Assembly: GCA_009841335.1 (NCBI GenBank)
Contig: VXLY01000010.1
Span: 1 to 62,056, forward strand
Origin: Rhodothermaceae bacterium
GTDB taxonomy: Bacteria; Bacteroidota; Rhodothermia; Rhodothermales; Bin80
Direction of reading: 5' to 3'
DNA: 62,056 nt
The translations under genes were made by a program, and so were the position numbers. Each line of letters opens with the position of its first letter. The first letter of the stretch is position 1. Shown in pieces: positions 1-10,450 of this stretch. The notes under the pieces are model-generated. The model had not been told where the DNA came from, ran no database searches, and saw only the letters and a list, made by a program, of their open reading frames with translations.

Positions 1-21
1 CACTAGGAGGATAACGCCTAG

Positions 22-738
22 CTGCCGAACCTGCCCACGCTATTATATCTTGCTGAATTATCCCTGGAGGACTTATCTCTAGAAGCTAACCCGGGTGCCC
101 CGTTCAGCCCGGTCGTAAATGCAGGTGCAGATCTTTCGGTGCTGCCGGGGGCTGCGGCTTCGATTTCAGGCAGTGTCACTGGGCCATGGGGGGATTTTGT
201 TCGGTGGGACTGGATTCAGGTAGACGGCCCTACCTCAGATGTACCCGTTGCAGGGGCGTTGCACTTGACGGGCGGCGACACGGCGACGCCTAGCTTTACG
301 GCGCCCACGGCGGAAGGAGAACTATACTTTAAGTTAGTGGCAGCCCCTGGGCATGAAGGAAGGCCCACCGAGTACAAGGGACATGTGTACTCAGCGCCCG
401 ATTGGGTTACAGTAACGGTTTCAATTACGCCTACCAACACATCGGAGACGCCTTCGGTGGTCGACTTCAATCTGCTTGGAAATTATCCCAACCCGTTCAA
501 TCCGTCTACAACCATTTTACTGGATTTACCGCAAGTGGCGGCTGTCACTGTGGATGTCTTCAACGTGCTCGGCCAGCGGGTTCACCAGGAGGAGTTTCCG
601 GCCGTGGCGGCAGGGGCTTCAGAGCCACTACCCTTGGATGTGTCCCACTTGTCCTCCGGGGCGTACGTCTATCAGGTCACGGCGCGAATGGGGAAGGAGA
701 TTCATCGTGCTGGTGGACGCATGATGCGCATCAAATAG
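22..738 (+). CDS. C-terminal part of a secreted protein with sorting domain
   Basis: This is the 3' end of a secreted or surface protein; the beginning lies outside the window or is broken. The reading frame is open from base 22, and in-frame TAG codons sit at 4-6 and 19-21. The first codons (22-90) are leucine-rich and LRR-like. From about 117 to 390 the protein resembles a PKD/K319L-type immunoglobulin-like domain (NAGADLSVLPG start). From about 470 it carries the motif NYPNPFNPST followed by a short beta-sandwich ending in basic residues, the C-terminal sorting domain common on secreted proteins of Bacteroidota and Rhodothermota. The same ending occurs on the subtilisin-LRR protein at 41169-45206. 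A start at GTG 139 is possible but would cut the PKD-like domain. Function unknown; it is probably a structural or adhesive module. Confidence 0.7.
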   Translation: MPNLPTLLYLAELSLEDLSLEANPGAPFSPVVNAGADLSVLPGAAASISGSVTGPWGDFVRWDWIQVDGPTSDVPVAGALHLTGGDTATPSFTAPTAEGELYFKLVAAPGHEGRPTEYKGHVYSAPDWVTVTVSITPTNTSETPSVVDFNLLGNYPNPFNPSTTILLDLPQVAAVTVDVFNVLGQRVHQEEFPAVAAGASEPLPLDVSHLSSGAYVYQVTARMGKEIHRAGGRMMRIK

Positions 739-1277
739 AGCCAATTGAGTGCTTGACAGAAAAAGACTTTGGTGATGGTTTTATGCGATGAATTCGGATA
801 TTTGCGGGAGTAGGCTGAATCGTTGTTGGTGGGTTATGCCAAGATTTAGTGCATATTGGGGCTATCATGTGATTAGGAGCAATTAGACTAGGAGATGTAG
901 TGAGTTTGCGAATTTGGCAGCAATTGGAGGCAAAGGGTTTGCTATGGATAATGTGTCGGTCGCCTTCGGTAAACCTCTTGCATGAGACCAGCAACCTTTC
1001 AGCATGATGAGTCAGACTCGAGGAAAGCATGATGAAGATATGCCGGTGGGTGATCTCGAGTGCTGGTCGCCCTACTATTCATTTGTACGAAAACACCAGA
1101 TTATCGGAGGGATCTTTATGAGCAACGGACTACCTTGTAACAACGCGCTATCGCAGTTGTAGATACCCAACCATTCTACGGCTCGAAATTTCAATCCAGT
1201 GAGCTATTCTGGAGCATATTGGTCGTTCTCCAAACTGACCAGGGCTTCCTCTAACATCTACGTGAGTCGGCGATCCA
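739..1277. other. Intergenic stretch without a recognisable gene
   Basis: About 540 bases between two convergent genes. Both strands have frequent stops, and the short open frames resemble nothing I know. No hairpin with a T-run and no tRNA-like fold was seen. Confidence 0.5.
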
Positions 1278-2360
1278 TTACTCGCCCGACGGGGGGACGA
1301 ATCGGTAGCTGATGATCGTTGGGTTGAGGACTTCTTCAACGGATTCATCTTCCAGATCACCCACGAAATACAATCTACCGTTCCCTATGGCCTCTGGAGT
1401 CTCCTCAAACCGCGTGCTGACAGCTGGAAAACGATCACTGTGGTTGGCAATGATTGCCCCTGTATGCAGTCCCTCATTGCTAGGATCAATGGAATTGTAC
1501 ACGATCATACGTGTCTCGTTATCAAGTGTAAATATGCCCATCACTCTTGATGCCTCGGCCTCAGCTTTAACAACCATCTCAGTAAAGCTGAGCTGCCCCA
1601 CTGATCCAAACTCCGGATAATCCCGAGTCCGCTCCACAAAAAAGTCCGGCATAAAACGGGTCCGTCCTACACGGGAAAGTCGCGGAGTGGCATCAAAGCT
1701 TTCTGAATAAACCCACCAAACATCGTCATCAAAACATCCCACAGCAAATCCCGGGTTCGTCAGCATAACGGAAGCCCGTCTTTGGAACTTGGGCGCAGGG
1801 AGTGGAAACTGGTCAACCATTGTAAAATCCGAACTATAGGCTCGAATGAAAGTGCTATCCTGGAAATAGCGCGGCATGGCAAATATGGTATCCTGGAACG
1901 AGCAGAGCCCCCACGTATTGGTTGCCAAATCTGTATCAGTGATGGTCTGGACGCACTCCCCATACTGTCCTAGAATGATCGCCCCCTTGTTCATCAAAAC
2001 GGCAACACGAGAATCGTCCAGGAATGAGGCTTGTGCGCCAAAACTGAAGTTTGCTTCAGGATTACAGTCGGTGATTGCCATTGTCCAAACCAATTTTCCG
2101 TCTGGTGAAAACAGGTGTACGCCCTGACTATGGGTATCAAGTACCAGGAGTTCACCTTTAGGATTAACAACCAGATTCCATATAGAACCGAGCAGCACCG
2201 CATTATCGAGCCGGGTTATGTTCTCCCCCACGAATAGGCCTCCGAAATCCCTGTGAGTCGGAGTCAGAACCTGATCAACTGCGGACCTGGTGGTGCAGCC
2301 AACGACTAGGCAAACCAGCAGTCCGGCAACAATAGTTGAGTACAGTGTGGGGATTTTCAT
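1278..2360 (-). CDS. 6-bladed beta-propeller lipoprotein
   Basis: A 360-residue predicted lipoprotein. The N-terminus has a hydrophobic signal and the lipobox LVVGC with the lipidated cysteine at residue 22. The body has repeated propeller-like blades (for example LLVLDTHSQGVHLFSPDGK near residue 70), typical of the NHL-like 6-bladed beta-propeller lipoproteins that are abundant in Rhodothermota-type genomes. Such proteins sit in the periplasm or on the outer membrane; their ligands are mostly unknown. It stands alone on the minus strand, and four paralogues of the same general fold occur in the window (18-20 kb and 32-35 kb). No catalytic motif was seen. Confidence 0.75.
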   Translation of the reverse strand: MKIPTLYSTIVAGLLVCLVVGCTTRSAVDQVLTPTHRDFGGLFVGENITRLDNAVLLGSIWNLVVNPKGELLVLDTHSQGVHLFSPDGKLVWTMAITDCNPEANFSFGAQASFLDDSRVAVLMNKGAIILGQYGECVQTITDTDLATNTWGLCSFQDTIFAMPRYFQDSTFIRAYSSDFTMVDQFPLPAPKFQRRASVMLTNPGFAVGCFDDDVWWVYSESFDATPRLSRVGRTRFMPDFFVERTRDYPEFGSVGQLSFTEMVVKAEAEASRVMGIFTLDNETRMIVYNSIDPSNEGLHTGAIIANHSDRFPAVSTRFEETPEAIGNGRLYFVGDLEDESVEEVLNPTIISYRFVPPSGE

Positions 2361-2535
2361 AAGACGAGTACGGAGGTTTTGGCTTATAGCTTATCATGGA
2401 GCGGCTGTAATGACCATGTACGCGTACGGTAACAGCACTCGCAATTGGTAACGTATCAGGGTGAACTACTATTGTTTATGGTTCACAGGAACGAAAGAAA
2501 TCGAATATGTCTCGAAATTGTGCATGCAGACCTTA

Positions 2536-3702
2536 CTAGTCCAGGACCTCAAACTTATTATTCTGCACTCGGGCGATGACCGGGCTGGTAACAGCGTCCC
2601 CATTCTCATCGAAGGAAAATGGTCCGAAAATGGAGGGGAAATCTCTTATTTCGGCCAAGGCATCCCTGATCGAAGTCGCATCATACGCTGAAGCCCGGTT
2701 CAACGCCTCTCCCAGAATGGTTACGGCAGCGTAGCCGCGGGCAGCAAAGTCTCCCGGCTCCTCGCCGAATTTACTGCGGTAGTTATCTACAAACTCTCGA
2801 CTTTCCGCGACTACAGAATTTGGCAACCACACCTGAAATGTGATGGTACCCTCAGCGGCACCGGGTTCCGCTTCATTCACGGCATGAATGGCTTCTATCG
2901 AAATAAAGTTGACGATGAATGGTATGCGAAGTCCCAGCCGGTGAGCGGCAATGAGTGTGCCGATTCTTCCTTCCGGCAACGCAGATAGAAAGATGGCATC
3001 AGGTGTGGGGACAGCATTCTGAATCGCTGTCAGTTGAGCCGTAATATCTCCAAAACTCTGTCCCTGAGGAAGCCGGTACGAAGCCGCATGAACTATGGTC
3101 ACATCACTGTGCGTCCCCAGCTCCTGTGTTATGAAATCATTGCTGCTGTTGGAAAATGCATCCACCTTATTGACAAGCGTCGCGACACTCTTGTAGCCCA
3201 GATGTTTTTTCGAGATACGCACACCTTCGGGTACCGTACGGCCGACGGAGAGCGACGAGAGAAACAGGAATTCACTCTGAGTGCCCAGGCCGCTGCGGGC
3301 TGCAGTCGCGCTGAGGGTAGCTATTTTCTTATTGTTGATTAGCGGGATCGCACGTTCTGTCTCGGTTGAAGATGCAGGTCCAATAATAGCTGTTACCTTG
3401 TGCTGGTCCGCAAGTCTAGTGTATGCGGCCAAGGCGCTATCAACGTTACTCTTTCCGTCCTCCACAATGAAACGAAGACGAAATGACTCCCTGGCATTGA
3501 TCTCTTCCAGCGCCAGATCCATGCCATTCATGACACTCTGCGCGAGCGGGCCCAGCGTGCCCGAGAGTGGCAGGATCACTCCTACGGGTATTTCCGTGGG
3601 TTCCATTACCGGGTCACAGGCTGAGGTATTGAGAACCAAGCCTGCGATCATCAGCGCAGTGACTGTATTCCGTCCGATTGAATAATTGCTTCTGGACATC
3701 AT
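2536..3702 (-). CDS. Branched-chain amino acid-type ABC substrate-binding lipoprotein
   Basis: A periplasmic binding protein of the Leu/Ile/Val (Peripla_BP_6, LivK-like) family, about 388 residues from the chosen start. After the signal peptide and a probable lipobox ending NTSAC, the first domain starts with IPVGVILPLSGTLGPLAQ and continues with the family-typical helix MNGMDLALEEINA. The segment VTAIIGPASSTETERAIPLI is the classic ligand-loop region. The frame extends 20 codons further upstream to 3762, but the signal peptide fits the tandem ATG codons at 3702/3699. No LivHMGF permease or ATPase genes are adjacent, so it is either an orphan receptor or works with a transporter encoded elsewhere. 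Ligand specificity cannot be read from the sequence. Confidence 0.85.
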   Translation of the reverse strand: MMSRSNYSIGRNTVTALMIAGLVLNTSACDPVMEPTEIPVGVILPLSGTLGPLAQSVMNGMDLALEEINARESFRLRFIVEDGKSNVDSALAAYTRLADQHKVTAIIGPASSTETERAIPLINNKKIATLSATAARSGLGTQSEFLFLSSLSVGRTVPEGVRISKKHLGYKSVATLVNKVDAFSNSSNDFITQELGTHSDVTIVHAASYRLPQGQSFGDITAQLTAIQNAVPTPDAIFLSALPEGRIGTLIAAHRLGLRIPFIVNFISIEAIHAVNEAEPGAAEGTITFQVWLPNSVVAESREFVDNYRSKFGEEPGDFAARGYAAVTILGEALNRASAYDATSIRDALAEIRDFPSIFGPFSFDENGDAVTSPVIARVQNNKFEVLD

Positions 3703-4208
3703 CGTAGGGTTTTCGGGTGCAACAGCATTAAGAGGCCAGGAATTGTACTCTCGAATCCTCATGCAGCTTTTTCATATTGATATGGGATTATTGTTCTTCA
3801 TCTTTCAGCGGGGCACCCGCTTCGGGAAACCTCCGGGCAAAGATCAAGCCCTCTAGGATGGAATAAACGACATTCACGAACTGCTGTTTGTTGCCGAATT
3901 CCCAGCAGCGGATTTTGCCCGTCTTTTTATGTGGCTGCGGGGTAATGCTTACCTTCAGAAAGAATAGATTGACGACCGATAAGTACTTTCAACGGTTATT
4001 GGTGGCCGCCAGTGGCTTGAGGTAATCTTCCATATTCCAGAGTAGCCAGCTTTGCCAATCCTTGCATGTCCTTGTTGGGCAAGCTGGATCTCGGAGTTGT
4101 GTGCGGAGAGGCTGACGGAGTTATACAGGTCGGATCCATGAACAGAAAAACAGTCGTAACTTTATATCCCATGTGCAAACAGCAAAGCATCAATTATCGG
4201 TGGTTTAG
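3703..4208. other. Upstream region of the inositol cluster, with a possible gene relic
   Basis: About 500 bases between divergent genes, so promoters for both should lie here, though none is clear. On the minus strand a frame is open for 66 codons (3988 down to the stop at 3788-3790) with protein-like composition (FGNKQQFVNVVYSILEG), but it has no ATG and no family I recognise. It may be the tail of a decayed gene. Confidence 0.3.
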
Positions 4209-6092
4209 ATGAGGACAATCCGTTGTACGATGGCACAAGCGGTCGTAGCATATTTGAAGAATCAGTTTGTGACGCGTGACGACTTTGAGCAGCGTTTTTT
4301 TGCCGGTTGTTCGGGGATCTTCGGTCATGGAAACGTCAATGGGATCGGTCAGGCTCTTCAGGAGAACAAAGACTTTAGATACTACCAGTCCAGGAACGAA
4401 CAGGCGATGGTGCATACGGCGGCAGCATTTGCCAAAATGAAAAACCGTCTGCAAACATTTGCCTGCACCACGTCGATTGGTCCAGGGGCAACGAACATGG
4501 TCACGGGAGCGGCTGTAGCTACTGTGAACCGTTTGCCAGTTCTGCTTTTGCCGGGTGATATCTTTGCCCGTCGTAATGTGGCTCCCGTCCTGCAGCAACT
4601 TGAGAGCGAGCATTCACAGGATATTAGCGTGAATGACTGCTTTAAGCCGGTCAGTCGTTACTGGGATCGCATAAATCGTCCAGATCAACTCATTACTGCG
4701 TTGCCGGAGGCAATGCGTGTCCTCACTAATCCGTCCGAAACCGGGGCAGTGACCCTTGCACTGCCGCAGGATGTTCAGACCGAGGCTTACGATTATCCTG
4801 AGGAGCTATTCAGGAAGCGCACTTGGAAGGTCCATCGCAATCGTCCCGACCGGGAGGCCCTGGCTCAGGCAACAGAATGGATCAGGGGGAGTCAGCGGCC
4901 GCTCATTATAGCGGGGGGAGGAGTTCTTTACAGTGAAGCAGAAGAGTTACTGCGAAGCTTTTCTGAGCATACAGGAATCCCTGTGTGTGAAACTCACGCA
5001 GGCAAGGGTAGTGTCCTGCATGGTGATCCATTCAACCTTGGAGCAGTCGGGGTCACAGGCACGCTTGCCGCCAATCGTATCGCTAAGAGTACTGATTTAG
5101 TTATCGGTATTGGTACGCGCTACAGCGATTTCACAACTGCAAGTAAAACGCTGTTTGAGCATGAATATGTACGTTTCATAAACATAAATGTAGCAGAGTT
5201 TGACGCCTTCAAGCATGGCGCACTACCGCTGACAGGGGATGCAAAGGCGACACTGGAGGAGTTGAACGATGCGCTTTCAGGCTGGACGACCTCACGCGAG
5301 TACCAGTCTGAGTGCAAAGCACTTGTGGAGGCCTGGTCTGCGGAAGTTGACCGGATCTATGCGATCCGTAACAAGCCATTACCTAGTCAGGGTGAGATTA
5401 TCGGAGTCATTAATGAGACAGGTGATCCAGATGCAGTTATGGTGTGTGCTGCAGGAAGTCTCCCAGGCGATCTGCATAAGCTTTGGCGGGCCAGACATCC
5501 GAAGCAGTACCATATGGAGTATGGTTTCAGTACGATGGGCTACGAAATAGCGGGCGGCTTGGGTATAAAAATGGCCGCACCGGATCGGCCGGTGTACGTA
5601 CTCGTCGGAGATGGCAGTTACTTGATGCTGTCCAGTGATCTTGTAACAGCAATCCAGGAAGGCTACGATCTGACGATTGTGTTATTCGATAATGATGGGT
5701 TTAAGAGCATTGGTGGGCTTAGCCGTTCATTGGGACAGGAGGGCTTCGGAACCAGGTACGTATTTCCCGAAAACGGTATCTTGCCAGGAGATTCTGATGA
5801 AGATGTCAGAACACTGCCGGTTGACCTTGCCGCAAATGCAGCTTCCCTTGGCGCTCATGTCATCAAGTGCGAGGAGATTGGTGATGTTGATAGTGCGCTC
5901 AAGGAAGCAAGGAAAAAGAAGGGAACCACCGTCATTTATGTTCGAAATGATCGCTACGTAGATGTACCTGGATACGAGGCTTGGTGGGATGTACCGCCCG
6001 CGGAAGTCAGCACAATGCCGGCTGTCCAGGAGGCCAGGGTGAACTGGGAGCCCATGCGTGTAAAGGAACGCCATCACTTTTCTAGGGACTAA
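4209..6092 (+). CDS. iolD: 3D-(3,5/4)-trihydroxycyclohexane-1,2-dione hydrolase
   Basis: A thiamine-diphosphate enzyme that opens the ring of the trione intermediate of myo-inositol catabolism to give 5-deoxy-glucuronate. Its 627 residues match the usual IolD length. Visible signatures are the catalytic glutamate E64 in RNEQAMVH, the segment SIGPGATNMVTGAA, the central domain LIIAGGGVLY, and the ThDP/Mg motif starting GDGSYLMLSSDL at G467 and ending at N495 (LFDNDG). It heads a plus-strand cluster with a sugar ABC importer, mmsA/iolA, iolG and an aldolase, which supports inositol over acetolactate as substrate. The following binding-protein gene starts 5 bases after its stop. The ATG at 4209 leaves a few residues before the conserved MAQAVVAYL, so a start at the internal ATG 4230 is possible. 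Confidence 0.92.
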   Translation: MRTIRCTMAQAVVAYLKNQFVTRDDFEQRFFAGCSGIFGHGNVNGIGQALQENKDFRYYQSRNEQAMVHTAAAFAKMKNRLQTFACTTSIGPGATNMVTGAAVATVNRLPVLLLPGDIFARRNVAPVLQQLESEHSQDISVNDCFKPVSRYWDRINRPDQLITALPEAMRVLTNPSETGAVTLALPQDVQTEAYDYPEELFRKRTWKVHRNRPDREALAQATEWIRGSQRPLIIAGGGVLYSEAEELLRSFSEHTGIPVCETHAGKGSVLHGDPFNLGAVGVTGTLAANRIAKSTDLVIGIGTRYSDFTTASKTLFEHEYVRFININVAEFDAFKHGALPLTGDAKATLEELNDALSGWTTSREYQSECKALVEAWSAEVDRIYAIRNKPLPSQGEIIGVINETGDPDAVMVCAAGSLPGDLHKLWRARHPKQYHMEYGFSTMGYEIAGGLGIKMAAPDRPVYVLVGDGSYLMLSSDLVTAIQEGYDLTIVLFDNDGFKSIGGLSRSLGQEGFGTRYVFPENGILPGDSDEDVRTLPVDLAANAASLGAHVIKCEEIGDVDSALKEARKKKGTTVIYVRNDRYVDVPGYEAWWDVPPAEVSTMPAVQEARVNWEPMRVKERHHFSRD

Positions 6093-6097
6093 TCCAA

Positions 6098-7057
6098 ATG
6101 CGCTGGTTATTGATTTGTTGGTTGATCGTGTTGGGGGTTATAGGTGGCGGATGCGCGTCCGATGACGCTGGTACCGATACACCGACCCTGCGATTTGTGT
6201 TTGTAACACACGGGCAGGCTTCAGATCCTTTCTGGAGTGTGGTTCAGAGGGGAGCACTGGATGCTGCGCAACATACCGGAACAAGGGTGCTGTACCAAGC
6301 TCCTGAATCATTTGACTTGGTGACGATGTCCCAGCTAATTGATGCCGCACTAGCCTCTCAGCCCAACGGGCTTGTGGTTAGCATCCCCGATGCGGACGCA
6401 TTGGAGGCGGGGCTGACATCAGCCCGTGAGGCGGGTATTCCGGTTGTGAGCATTAATTCTGGCGGTGAGCATTCTTCGCGGCTGGGAAGTCTGCTGCACG
6501 TAGGCCAGTCTGAATATGAGGCAGGATATCAGGGTGGGCTGAGATTGGCTGCGGAAGGCATTACGAATGCGTTGTGCATTAATCAGGAGGTGGGCAATCT
6601 CTCACTTGACGAACGTTGCCGAGGATTTTCTGAAGCACTAGAAAGCCAGGGGAGCAGCGTACAAATGCTGGCAGTAGAGTTGGGAGATCCTACAGAGTCC
6701 ATGCAGCGGATACTTGCAGCACTCCGCAGTGACCCTTCCATTGATGCGCTAATGACCCTGGGGCCGACCGGTGCGCTGCCATGCCTGCGTGCGCTGGAAG
6801 AAATTGATAACCCGGAAATCATTTTCGTAACCTTTGACACCTCCCCCGAAATACTCGACGCGATTGAGTCTGGCACGATCCTGTTTGCTATTGATCAGCA
6901 ACAGTATATGCAGGGTTATCTGCCCGTCGTACTCCTGGCCCTCTACCACCGTAACGAAAACCTGTTGGCCCACGAATACCTGCAGACAGGACCAGGTTTC
7001 ATCACGAAGAACAATGTGGGTCGATTAAAAGAATTGACCGCACGGGGTACACGCTGA
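6098..7057 (+). CDS. Sugar/inositol ABC transporter substrate-binding lipoprotein
   Basis: A periplasmic binding lipoprotein of the Peripla_BP_4 (ribose/inositol) family, 319 residues. The lipobox GGGC places the acylated cysteine at residue 19. The mature part begins with [19 protein letters not shown], the family's first strand and ligand loop, followed by [16 protein letters not shown] and [11 protein letters not shown]. It lies 5 bases after iolD and 2 bases before the permease gene, so it is the receptor of the importer encoded next. The context makes myo-inositol or a related cyclitol the likely ligand (inference). Confidence 0.88.
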   Translation: MRWLLICWLIVLGVIGGGCASDDAGTDTPTLRFVFVTHGQASDPFWSVVQRGALDAAQHTGTRVLYQAPESFDLVTMSQLIDAALASQPNGLVVSIPDADALEAGLTSAREAGIPVVSINSGGEHSSRLGSLLHVGQSEYEAGYQGGLRLAAEGITNALCINQEVGNLSLDERCRGFSEALESQGSSVQMLAVELGDPTESMQRILAALRSDPSIDALMTLGPTGALPCLRALEEIDNPEIIFVTFDTSPEILDAIESGTILFAIDQQQYMQGYLPVVLLALYHRNENLLAHEYLQTGPGFITKNNVGRLKELTARGTR

Positions 7058-7059
7058 GC

Positions 7060-8088
7060 ATGGCTTCCCGGGATGAGCGATTGCGCAAGGTACATCCGAT
7101 CCGTCGACTTCTTTCACGCCCGGAGGTAGGCGCGCTGGGGGGTGCGTTGGTTGTGTGGATGTTGTTTGCTTTGGTGGCTGGTGATCAGGGCTTTCTCTCA
7201 CTTAGAGGTACGGCAACCTATCTGGAGGTGGCAGCAGAGTTGGGCATCCTGGCATCAGTTGTAGCTCTGCTGATGATCGCTGGCGAGTTTGATCTCTCTG
7301 TCGGTTCGATGATTGGTGCCAGTGGAATGCTTCTTGTTGTGCTCAGTGTGCACTTGGGCTGGAATTTATGGCTTGCCGTAGTCGCAGTCTTCATATTTGC
7401 TGGACTGGCAGGCTTTTTTAATGGGGTACTTGTGGTACGGACCGGGTTACCGTCCTTTATTGTGACATTGGCAACACTTTTCGCCTTCAGGGGCGCGACA
7501 ATTGCATTGACGCGACTTATTACAGGTCGAACTCAATTGGGTGGGCTCCAGGAAGCGAACGGATTTAATTCGGCAGAGGCATTATTCGCGAGTGAATTGA
7601 CGCTTGGAGGGGCCGACTGGCCGATATCAATTCTCTGGTGGATACTGATTACCGCGGTCGCCACTTGGGTACTCCTTAAAACGCGGTTTGGTAATTGGAT
7701 ATTTGGCACCGGGGGAGATGCTAAATCTGCGGGCAGTGTAGGTGTTCCAGTGCGGCGTGTAAAGGTTACAATGTTCATAATGACAGCACTGGCGGCCTCC
7801 TTGGTGGGCATTATTCAGGCCGTAACTTTCAGTGGGGCAGATGTCCTTCGCGGTGAACTGCGGGAGTTTTTTGCGATTATTGTCGTTGTGATTGGGGGTA
7901 CATTACTAACCGGGGGGTATGGATCAGCCATTGGAGCTGCGATAGGGGCGTTGATCTTTGGGATGGTACGGCAGGGGATTGTCTTTGCGGGTGTGGATGC
8001 CGATTGGTTCCAGGTGTTTCTTGGTGTAATGTTGCTCATCGCCGTATTAGTTAATCATTGGATTCGCCGAAAGGCGTTGCAGGAATGA
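7060..8088 (+). CDS. Sugar/inositol ABC transporter permease
   Basis: An inner-membrane permease of the RbsC/FrcC family (BPD_transp_2), 342 residues with about eight to ten hydrophobic segments. The family hallmark [19 protein letters not shown] is at about residues 75-92, and [20 protein letters not shown] is the usual cytoplasmic coupling loop. It begins 2 bases after the binding-protein stop, and its TGA overlaps the ATG of the ATPase gene (ATGA at 8085-8088), so translation is coupled. Together the three genes form a complete ribose-class importer that would feed the inositol enzymes. Confidence 0.9.
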   Translation: MASRDERLRKVHPIRRLLSRPEVGALGGALVVWMLFALVAGDQGFLSLRGTATYLEVAAELGILASVVALLMIAGEFDLSVGSMIGASGMLLVVLSVHLGWNLWLAVVAVFIFAGLAGFFNGVLVVRTGLPSFIVTLATLFAFRGATIALTRLITGRTQLGGLQEANGFNSAEALFASELTLGGADWPISILWWILITAVATWVLLKTRFGNWIFGTGGDAKSAGSVGVPVRRVKVTMFIMTALAASLVGIIQAVTFSGADVLRGELREFFAIIVVVIGGTLLTGGYGSAIGAAIGALIFGMVRQGIVFAGVDADWFQVFLGVMLLIAVLVNHWIRRKALQE

Positions 8089-8846
8089 GTGCTCCGCTCT
8101 TACAAACCCATCAACTTGGCAAAGTTTTTGGCCGGGTCATTGCGCTGCAGGATATTACGATGGAGTTGCGCGCAGGGGAAGTTCTGGGACTTCTGGGGGA
8201 CAATGGGGCAGGTAAGTCAACGCTGATTAAATGCCTCTCCGGTGTACATCGTCCCACTCAGGGGCGGATATTCATTGAGGGCAACGAGGTCTTGTTCGCT
8301 TCGCCGAGGGAGGCCCTGAAAATGGGTATTGCCACTGTGTATCAGGACCTTGCTATGGTCCCCCATCTAGGTATTAGCCGCAATTTTGTCCTAGGTAACG
8401 AGCCAACACGAGGTTGGGGGGTACTGCGAAGACTGGATATGGCCAAAGCGGACCGGATCACGCGTGCCGGCTGCAGCAGGCTTGGCATAGATCTGCGAAC
8501 AACAAGTCAACCGGTCGGAACGCTGAGTGGTGGTGAGCGCCAGAGCGTTGCAATCGCTCGGGCAATACACTTCGGTGCCCGGATTCTGATCCTTGACGAG
8601 CCGACTTCAGCACTTGGAGTAAAAGAATCGGCAAATGTACTGCGGGATGTGGCGGAGGCACGCGATCGCGGGGTAGGCGTGATTCTCATTACGCATAATG
8701 TATATCATGCATTTGAAATTGCTGATCGATACACGATATTGCACCGCGGACGCAGTTATGGTAATTTTAAGCGGGATGAGGTCACTCGAGACGAGGTGAT
8801 CAATATGATGTCGGGTCGGATGACAAACACTGCTGAACAACAATGA
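8085..8846 (+). CDS. Sugar/inositol ABC transporter ATP-binding protein (single-domain)
   Basis: A 253-residue ABC ATPase. Walker A is GDNGAGKST (38-46), the signature LSGGE is at 147-151 and Walker B is ILILDEP with D171/E172; the H-loop histidine is in LITHN. Most ribose-class importers use a fused two-domain ATPase (RbsA, IatA, about 500 residues); this one has a single domain like FrcA, so it should act as a homodimer. The frame extends to TTG 8058, but the ATG at 8085 overlaps the permease stop and has GCAGGA just upstream, so it is preferred. The last codons overlap the ATG of the dehydrogenase gene at 8843. Confidence 0.9.
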   Translation: MSAPLLQTHQLGKVFGRVIALQDITMELRAGEVLGLLGDNGAGKSTLIKCLSGVHRPTQGRIFIEGNEVLFASPREALKMGIATVYQDLAMVPHLGISRNFVLGNEPTRGWGVLRRLDMAKADRITRAGCSRLGIDLRTTSQPVGTLSGGERQSVAIARAIHFGARILILDEPTSALGVKESANVLRDVAEARDRGVGVILITHNVYHAFEIADRYTILHRGRSYGNFKRDEVTRDEVINMMSGRMTNTAEQQ

Positions 8847-10321
8847 GTAACGTAATTGAATTAGATCACTATATAGGAGGAAAATGGAGTCCCTCCAAGT
8901 CTGGAGAGGTCCTGAAGGTCATTAATCCAGCCACCGGAGCCACCATGGCAAATGTCCCTATGGCTTCGTACACCGATGTTGGCGCAGCCGTGAGTGCAGG
9001 GCAGGCCGCATTCAGGCAATGGCGCGAGACGCCGGTTACCGACCGGATCCGTTATCTGTTCGCCTTCAGGGAAAAGCTTGAGTATTATTTCGAGGAGATT
9101 GCCCGTTCAATTACTGAGGAATGTGGCAAGACAATCAATGAGAGTAGGGGGGAGCTGCGACGTGGTATAGAGAACGTTGAAGTTGCATGTGGTGCTCCGA
9201 TCCTGATGCAGGGTTACAATAATGAGGACATTGCTAGTGGGATTGACGAACACATGATCCGCCAGCCGTTAGGCGTAGTGGTTGCGATCACACCCTTCAA
9301 TTTTCCGGGCATGATTCCTTTGTGGTTTTTGCCTTACGCCATTGCGACCGGCAACTGTTTCATCCTTAAGCCGAGCGAAAAAGTACCCCAGACGAGCGCC
9401 TGGCTGGTACGCCTACTGGATGAAGTGGGTTTGCCAGCAGGTGTAGTGCAGTTGGTGCACGGAGGCAAAGAGGCGGTAGACGCATTAATTGAGCATCCAG
9501 ACACGCAGGCATTAAGTTTCGTGGGTTCCACGGCGGTGGCCCGCTATGTATACGCACAATCTGCTGTGAACGGTAAGCGGGCTCAGTGCCAGGGTGGGGC
9601 CAAGAACATAGCAGTTGTGCTTGAAGATGCCGTCATGGACATGACTTCCACGATTGTAGCGGATTCAGCCTTTGGCTGTGCGGGCCAGCGCTGTCTCGCG
9701 AACAGCCTTGCGGTGACGGTCGGCGGAGCAAAGGGCGTATTTACAGAAGCCATGATTGAAGCCGCCCGTACGCGCAGGGTTGGGTATGGATTGGATGAAG
9801 ATTCAGAAATGGGCCCGGTAATCACTCCGGAGAGTCAATCCTACATCGAAGGTCTGGTGGACGTAAGTGAGCGGGAGGGCGCGAATGTATTGGTGGATGG
9901 TCGCGGTAAAGTGGTAGATGGCTTCCGGAACGGCAATTGGATTTTCCCGACACTCATTGACAATGTGGATTCGGCCAGCACATTTGCCCAGATAGAGGTG
10001 TTCGGGCCGGTATTTGGACTAATGCACACGGATGACTTGGACGGTGCAATTGAGTTGATTAACTCCCAGAACTATGGCAATATGGCCTGCCTGTTCACCA
10101 GTAGTGGAGCGGCGGCGCGCCAATTCCGCTATGCGGCTAATGCCGGTAACATTGGGATCAACCTGGGCGTTGCTGCCCCGATGGCCTTTTATCCTTTCAG
10201 TGGTTGGAAGGACAGTTTTTTTGGATCGCTTCATGCCCAGGGCAGGCATGGGGTCGAATTCTATACACAGACTAAGGTAGTAGTGGAGCGATGGCCGAGT
10301 GGCTGGAGTAGAAAGTTCTAA
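8843..10321 (+). CDS. mmsA: Methylmalonate-semialdehyde dehydrogenase (acylating)
   Basis: A CoA-acylating aldehyde dehydrogenase (MmsA/IolA), 492 residues. It converts malonate semialdehyde plus CoA and NAD to acetyl-CoA and CO2 in inositol breakdown, and methylmalonate semialdehyde to propionyl-CoA in valine breakdown. Seen here: [14 protein letters not shown] in the NAD-binding part, [13 protein letters not shown], the QGGAKN segment where ordinary aldehyde dehydrogenases carry their general-base glutamate, and the nucleophile C284 in GQRCLANS. The start codon overlaps the ATPase stop (ATGA 8843-8846), tying it to the importer operon. This supports the inositol role as IolA. Confidence 0.93.
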   Translation: MSNVIELDHYIGGKWSPSKSGEVLKVINPATGATMANVPMASYTDVGAAVSAGQAAFRQWRETPVTDRIRYLFAFREKLEYYFEEIARSITEECGKTINESRGELRRGIENVEVACGAPILMQGYNNEDIASGIDEHMIRQPLGVVVAITPFNFPGMIPLWFLPYAIATGNCFILKPSEKVPQTSAWLVRLLDEVGLPAGVVQLVHGGKEAVDALIEHPDTQALSFVGSTAVARYVYAQSAVNGKRAQCQGGAKNIAVVLEDAVMDMTSTIVADSAFGCAGQRCLANSLAVTVGGAKGVFTEAMIEAARTRRVGYGLDEDSEMGPVITPESQSYIEGLVDVSEREGANVLVDGRGKVVDGFRNGNWIFPTLIDNVDSASTFAQIEVFGPVFGLMHTDDLDGAIELINSQNYGNMACLFTSSGAAARQFRYAANAGNIGINLGVAAPMAFYPFSGWKDSFFGSLHAQGRHGVEFYTQTKVVVERWPSGWSRKF

Positions 10322-10450
10322 TCTTGCCAGATACTATAAGTCCCACCTAGTAACGTGAAAGCACGGTCTTCAACGGATTTTCCGATGTTGGGCAATATTG
10401 TCTGACATAAACGTTCTCGGCTTTGCTGCTTAACAACCAGATAAGAAATA

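Noticed and set aside
2536-4208. A complete branched-chain amino acid importer
   Set aside because: Only the binding protein is present; no permease or ATPase of that class is adjacent. The importer at 6098-8846 belongs to the ribose class.
4194-4613. Minus-strand 139-codon open frame at the start of iolD
   Set aside because: It overlaps the conserved ThDP enzyme on the opposite strand and has no recognisable domain.
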